Below, in pieces: positions 6,703-8,708 of a stretch of 8,708 nt of DNA. Position 1 is the first letter of the stretch. Every line of letters starts with the position of its first letter. Source of the stretch: CAYVBJ01 sp964415185 (GTDB lineage Bacteria; Bacteroidota; Rhodothermia; Balneolales; Balneolaceae); assembly GCA_964415185.1 (NCBI GenBank), contig CAYPZI010000125.1:1-8708 (forward strand), written 5' to 3'. Below the pieces are notes generated by a model. The model saw only the letters and a list, made by a program, of their open reading frames with translations, was not told the origin of the DNA and ran no database searches. A program made the position numbers and the translations under genes.

Positions 6703-6939
6703 ATGTCGAATCAACCCGGAAGAAACGATCCATGCCATTGCGGAAGCGGCAAGAAATATAAAAATTGCTGCCAGGGAAAAGACGCTTCTTCATTTATGTC
6801 GAAAAGCGGAATGATTGCAACACTGATTGTTATCATCGCTGGATTGGTTATTGTCGGTTATGCTTTATCGGGTGATGGCGGACAGCCCGACTGCCCGCAT
6901 GGTACGGTATGGTCGGAGGCTCATCAGCACTGCCACTGA
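6703..6939 (+). CDS. Small SEC-C motif membrane protein, 78 aa
   Basis: A tiny membrane protein with a probable metal site at each end. Residues 5-25 carry a near-perfect SEC-C zinc motif, NDPCHCGSGKKYKNCC (Cys11, Cys13, Cys22, Cys23), as found at the C-terminus of SecA and in many small proteins. Residues about 36-56 form one hydrophobic span (MIATLIVIIAGLVIVGYAL). The last 15 residues, CPHGTVWSEAHQHCH (64-78), hold two Cys and four His. The Lys-rich SEC-C side fits a cytoplasmic N-terminus, leaving the Cys/His tail in the periplasm; this topology is inferred. Start: the ATG at 6703 directly precedes the conserved PGRNDPC segment, without a strong Shine-Dalgarno. The function is unknown; SEC-C domains are known to bind zinc and, in SecA, SecB or ribosomes. 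The next gene starts 59 nt downstream. Confidence 0.88.
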   Translation: MSNQPGRNDPCHCGSGKKYKNCCQGKDASSFMSKSGMIATLIVIIAGLVIVGYALSGDGGQPDCPHGTVWSEAHQHCH

Positions 6940-6998
6940 AATATATTCCGTAAAGCAGAGGAACCAGCCGAATAAACTTTACACCTATCAGAATATTC

Positions 6999-8135
6999 AT
7001 GGTTAAATCAACTTATAAATATAATTCCGTATCAAATCAATGTTTATTTGTATCAGTGTTGGTTTTGATATCCATAATCGGGTGCACTTTCGGGAATAAT
7101 AATCCGCCCATCCTCGATAAAAATGATTTCCGGACGGTACAAACCGAAAAAATTTTTGAATTTACCGAGTCGGATTCTTTAGCCTTTCAAACTGTCAGTA
7201 ATATCCAAAGCGATGGGCACGGGAATATTCTGGTCACTGATTTCAGACAAAAACAAATTTTTATGTTTGATTCTGAAAGAGACCTTGTTCAGGTAATTGG
7301 AAACGAGGGTAGTGGCCCCGGTGAGTTCAGGCATGTAGGCAATTTTTATATCTCCGGTGAAGAACTCTGGGTCATCGACGGTTTTGCAATGAAAATCGAA
7401 ATTTTCAGATTTGATACCGGCCGTTACGTGTACAAAAGAACACTAAACTTTGAAGAGAGAAAGCTACTCGGGGAAATTTTGCATATTGATGAAAATCAGG
7501 CCTTTTTGAAAAACCAGGTAATATTTTTTGCAGCCGAACGAGAACATCCGTCTGAGACGGCGATCAGTGTTGTTGACAAAGATGGCAAAGTGCTTGAAGA
7601 CACACTCTTTACTATTCCAATCAATGAATTTGTTGCAGATGGATCGGGTCAGCTTTTAATTGCCGGCAAGCCTTTTGGCATCGGTACATTAATAACAGCA
7701 GGGTACGAGGGGGAATTCTACACACTTAGAACCGACAGCTTGCGGGTAGATTATTTTGACCGCAATGGTGAAAGACATTCTCTTTTTTCATGGCGCGTAA
7801 AGCCGGTAGAAATCACGCCTATTGAACGTGACAGCGTGTTGAACCGCTGGGAAAATCCGACACGGGCAGAATTGCAGAAACAATTATCGGATGTAAAACC
7901 GGCAGTCAATGTCATGGTTGTGGACAATCAGGGGAGAATCTGGTTGGAATTACTTACTGATAACCTGGGACATGGCTGGTTTGCATTTTCAAACGGGGGA
8001 GAACCATTGCTGCGCATTGAAATACCGGAAGCGGGCGCTAATCTGCGGGATATAAAAGATGATATACTTTACTATGACTATCTGAATCAATCTGGTGCAC
8101 CAACCATTGCTGCATCCAAAATAATTTTGGAATAA
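6999..8135 (+). CDS. Probable 6-bladed beta-propeller lipoprotein
   Basis: A 378-residue exported protein. Residues 1-29 form a signal peptide with a basic n-region (Lys3, Lys7), a hydrophobic core (LFVSVLVLISI) and a lipobox-like IIGC with Cys29 as the probable lipidated residue; Ile instead of Ala/Ser at -2 makes the box imperfect. The mature part shows NHL-like blade features: NIQSDGHGNILVTDFRQKQI (68-87), GSGPGEF (104-110), ELWVIDGFAMKIEIF (122-136), and late in the chain VVDNQGRIWLELL. This matches the 6-bladed propeller proteins common in Bacteroidota, mostly of unknown function and probably binding or scaffolding at the cell surface or periplasm. It lies 59 nt after the SEC-C gene on the same strand, so co-transcription is possible. 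No catalytic residues are recognised. Start: the ATG at 6999 is the only one that keeps the complete signal peptide. Confidence 0.85.
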   Translation: MVKSTYKYNSVSNQCLFVSVLVLISIIGCTFGNNNPPILDKNDFRTVQTEKIFEFTESDSLAFQTVSNIQSDGHGNILVTDFRQKQIFMFDSERDLVQVIGNEGSGPGEFRHVGNFYISGEELWVIDGFAMKIEIFRFDTGRYVYKRTLNFEERKLLGEILHIDENQAFLKNQVIFFAAEREHPSETAISVVDKDGKVLEDTLFTIPINEFVADGSGQLLIAGKPFGIGTLITAGYEGEFYTLRTDSLRVDYFDRNGERHSLFSWRVKPVEITPIERDSVLNRWENPTRAELQKQLSDVKPAVNVMVVDNQGRIWLELLTDNLGHGWFAFSNGGEPLLRIEIPEAGANLRDIKDDILYYDYLNQSGAPTIAASKIILE

Positions 8136-8248
8136 CCGGGTCTGTCATCCTAATATTAATATCATGTTGCCGGTCTTAACATATTTTTTCATAAAAGCCT
8201 GCTTTTCATTCATTTACACCAAGTAAACACCTTTCAGGGAATGTTATC

Positions 8249-8280
8249 TTGTATTATTTTCTTTTAATAGCATACTCTTG
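8249..8280 (+). promoter_or_regulatory. Candidate promoter of the RND adaptor gene
   Basis: TTG at 8249-8251, a 21-nt AT-rich spacer, then TACTCTTG at 8273-8280, one mismatch from TAnnTTTG. Transcription would start about 20 nt before the ATG at 8309. It is placed as expected at the end of a 173-bp intergenic region, and is the best-formed promoter candidate in the window. Confidence 0.4.
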
Positions 8281-8308
8281 AACTCCGGATAGAAATTGAA
8301 ACAATGTC

Positions 8309-8708
8309 ATGAATCGAAAGAAAACCCTATTTATTTGCCTTGTAATTCTTTTTGCCGGAGCATTGCTGACCACTTTAATTTTTTATACGCAACCAACCGC
8401 GCAGCGCACCGGAGCAACCAAAACCACAGACATCCTTGTTGATGTAGTTGAAGCTGAAAAAGGCACCTTCGAACCGGAAATAAGGTCCATAGGCACGGTC
8501 ATACCTACTCAGGATGTTCTGCTAAGCCCAAGAATTGAAGGCGAAATCGTTGACAGGGCAATACAGTTTACACCGGGAAATTTCGTCAAAAAAGGGGATA
8601 CGCTCCTTCGTATTGACCCTGAGCAGTACCAATATACACTCAATCAGAGAATTGCCGAAATGGAGCAGGCCAAAGCAGACATGGAGATTGAAAGGGGACT
8701 CCAGGATG
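8309..8708 (+). CDS. RND efflux periplasmic adaptor (membrane-fusion protein, HlyD/AcrA-like), N-terminal part
   Basis: The first 133 codons of a membrane-fusion protein that would link an inner-membrane RND pump to an outer-membrane channel; the gene continues past the right edge. Residues 1-27 form a basic N-terminus and a hydrophobic anchor (LFICLVILFAGALLTTLIF). Residues about 41-108 form the first beta-barrel strand and lipoyl half: VVEAEKGTFEPEIRSIGTV, then PRIEGEIVDRA, then FVKKGDTLLRIDPEQY, which is the classic family signature. From about 109 a charged helix begins (LNQRIAEMEQAKADM), the first arm of the alpha-helical hairpin. Start: the ATG at 8309 is the first in frame with a complete anchor. 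A preceding ATG at 8304 is out of frame and stops after two codons. The RND permease and outer-membrane partner would be expected just outside the window. The substrate cannot be told. Confidence 0.92.
   Translation, partial: MNRKKTLFICLVILFAGALLTTLIFYTQPTAQRTGATKTTDILVDVVEAEKGTFEPEIRSIGTVIPTQDVLLSPRIEGEIVDRAIQFTPGNFVKKGDTLLRIDPEQYQYTLNQRIAEMEQAKADMEIERGLQD

Noticed and set aside
6474..6761. Open frame crossing the N block, including an ATG at 6516 (MKNPLF...)
   Set aside because: A third of it is unknown sequence, its left part looks like a repeat arm, and its right part overlaps the SEC-C gene in another frame.
8135..8190. ACCGG...CCGGT inverted repeat enclosing the palindrome ATATTAATAT, followed by a T-rich stretch, as terminator of the lipoprotein gene
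   Set aside because: The arms are only 5 bp, 30 nt apart, not centred on the inner palindrome, and the T-run starts about 10 nt later.
8304..8312. Two-codon minimal ORF (ATG TCA TGA) overlapping the start of the RND adaptor gene
   Set aside because: Easily arises by chance; no Shine-Dalgarno and no known regulatory precedent for this gene family.
1..8708. CRISPR arrays, tRNA/rRNA genes, transposase genes
   Set aside because: No regularly spaced repeats, no tRNA cloverleaf or rRNA-like segments, and no transposase motifs were found in the readable sequence; the gap remains unknown.

Overview
The window looks like a moderate-GC chromosome of the Bacteroidota/Balneolota (FCB) group. The main reason is a giant one-protein hybrid two-component system (periplasmic double propeller, Y_Y_Y domain, kinase, receiver and AraC output), a design typical of these bacteria. 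A lipoprotein of the 6-bladed-propeller type common there, weak or absent Shine-Dalgarno sequences in front of most genes, and candidate promoters resembling the TTG/TAnnTTTG pattern agree with this. The assignment is an inference, and the exact lineage cannot be fixed from the sequence.

Layout. The left two thirds (91-5858) is a minus-strand block read right to left: a class IV PLP-dependent aminotransferase, then a PAPS-type sulfotransferase-like protein whose start overlaps the aminotransferase end by 23 nt, then, 19 nt further on, the 1363-residue hybrid sensor/regulator. The spacing suggests a single operon. A 143-bp AT-rich divergent region separates it from a plus-strand series: an unrecognised 140-residue protein, an intergenic stretch broken by exactly 100 N, a 78-residue SEC-C/transmembrane protein, a probable 6-bladed-propeller lipoprotein, and the first 133 codons of an RND-efflux membrane-fusion (HlyD/AcrA-like) protein that runs off the right edge.

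How the genes may work together. The aminotransferase-sulfotransferase pair is the most unusual part. From memory, the same two domains are fused in one plant protein family (Arabidopsis 'branched-chain aminotransferase-like' proteins), which would point to a shared pathway. Neither substrate is known. The hybrid sensor sits in their operon, whereas such sensors usually lie next to polysaccharide-utilisation genes; no SusC/SusD or glycoside hydrolase is visible here. The plus-strand genes show no clear functional link to that operon. The sequence left of the gap resembles one arm of a widespread palindromic intergenic repeat, so the gap is probably a repeat-induced assembly break rather than a lost gene.
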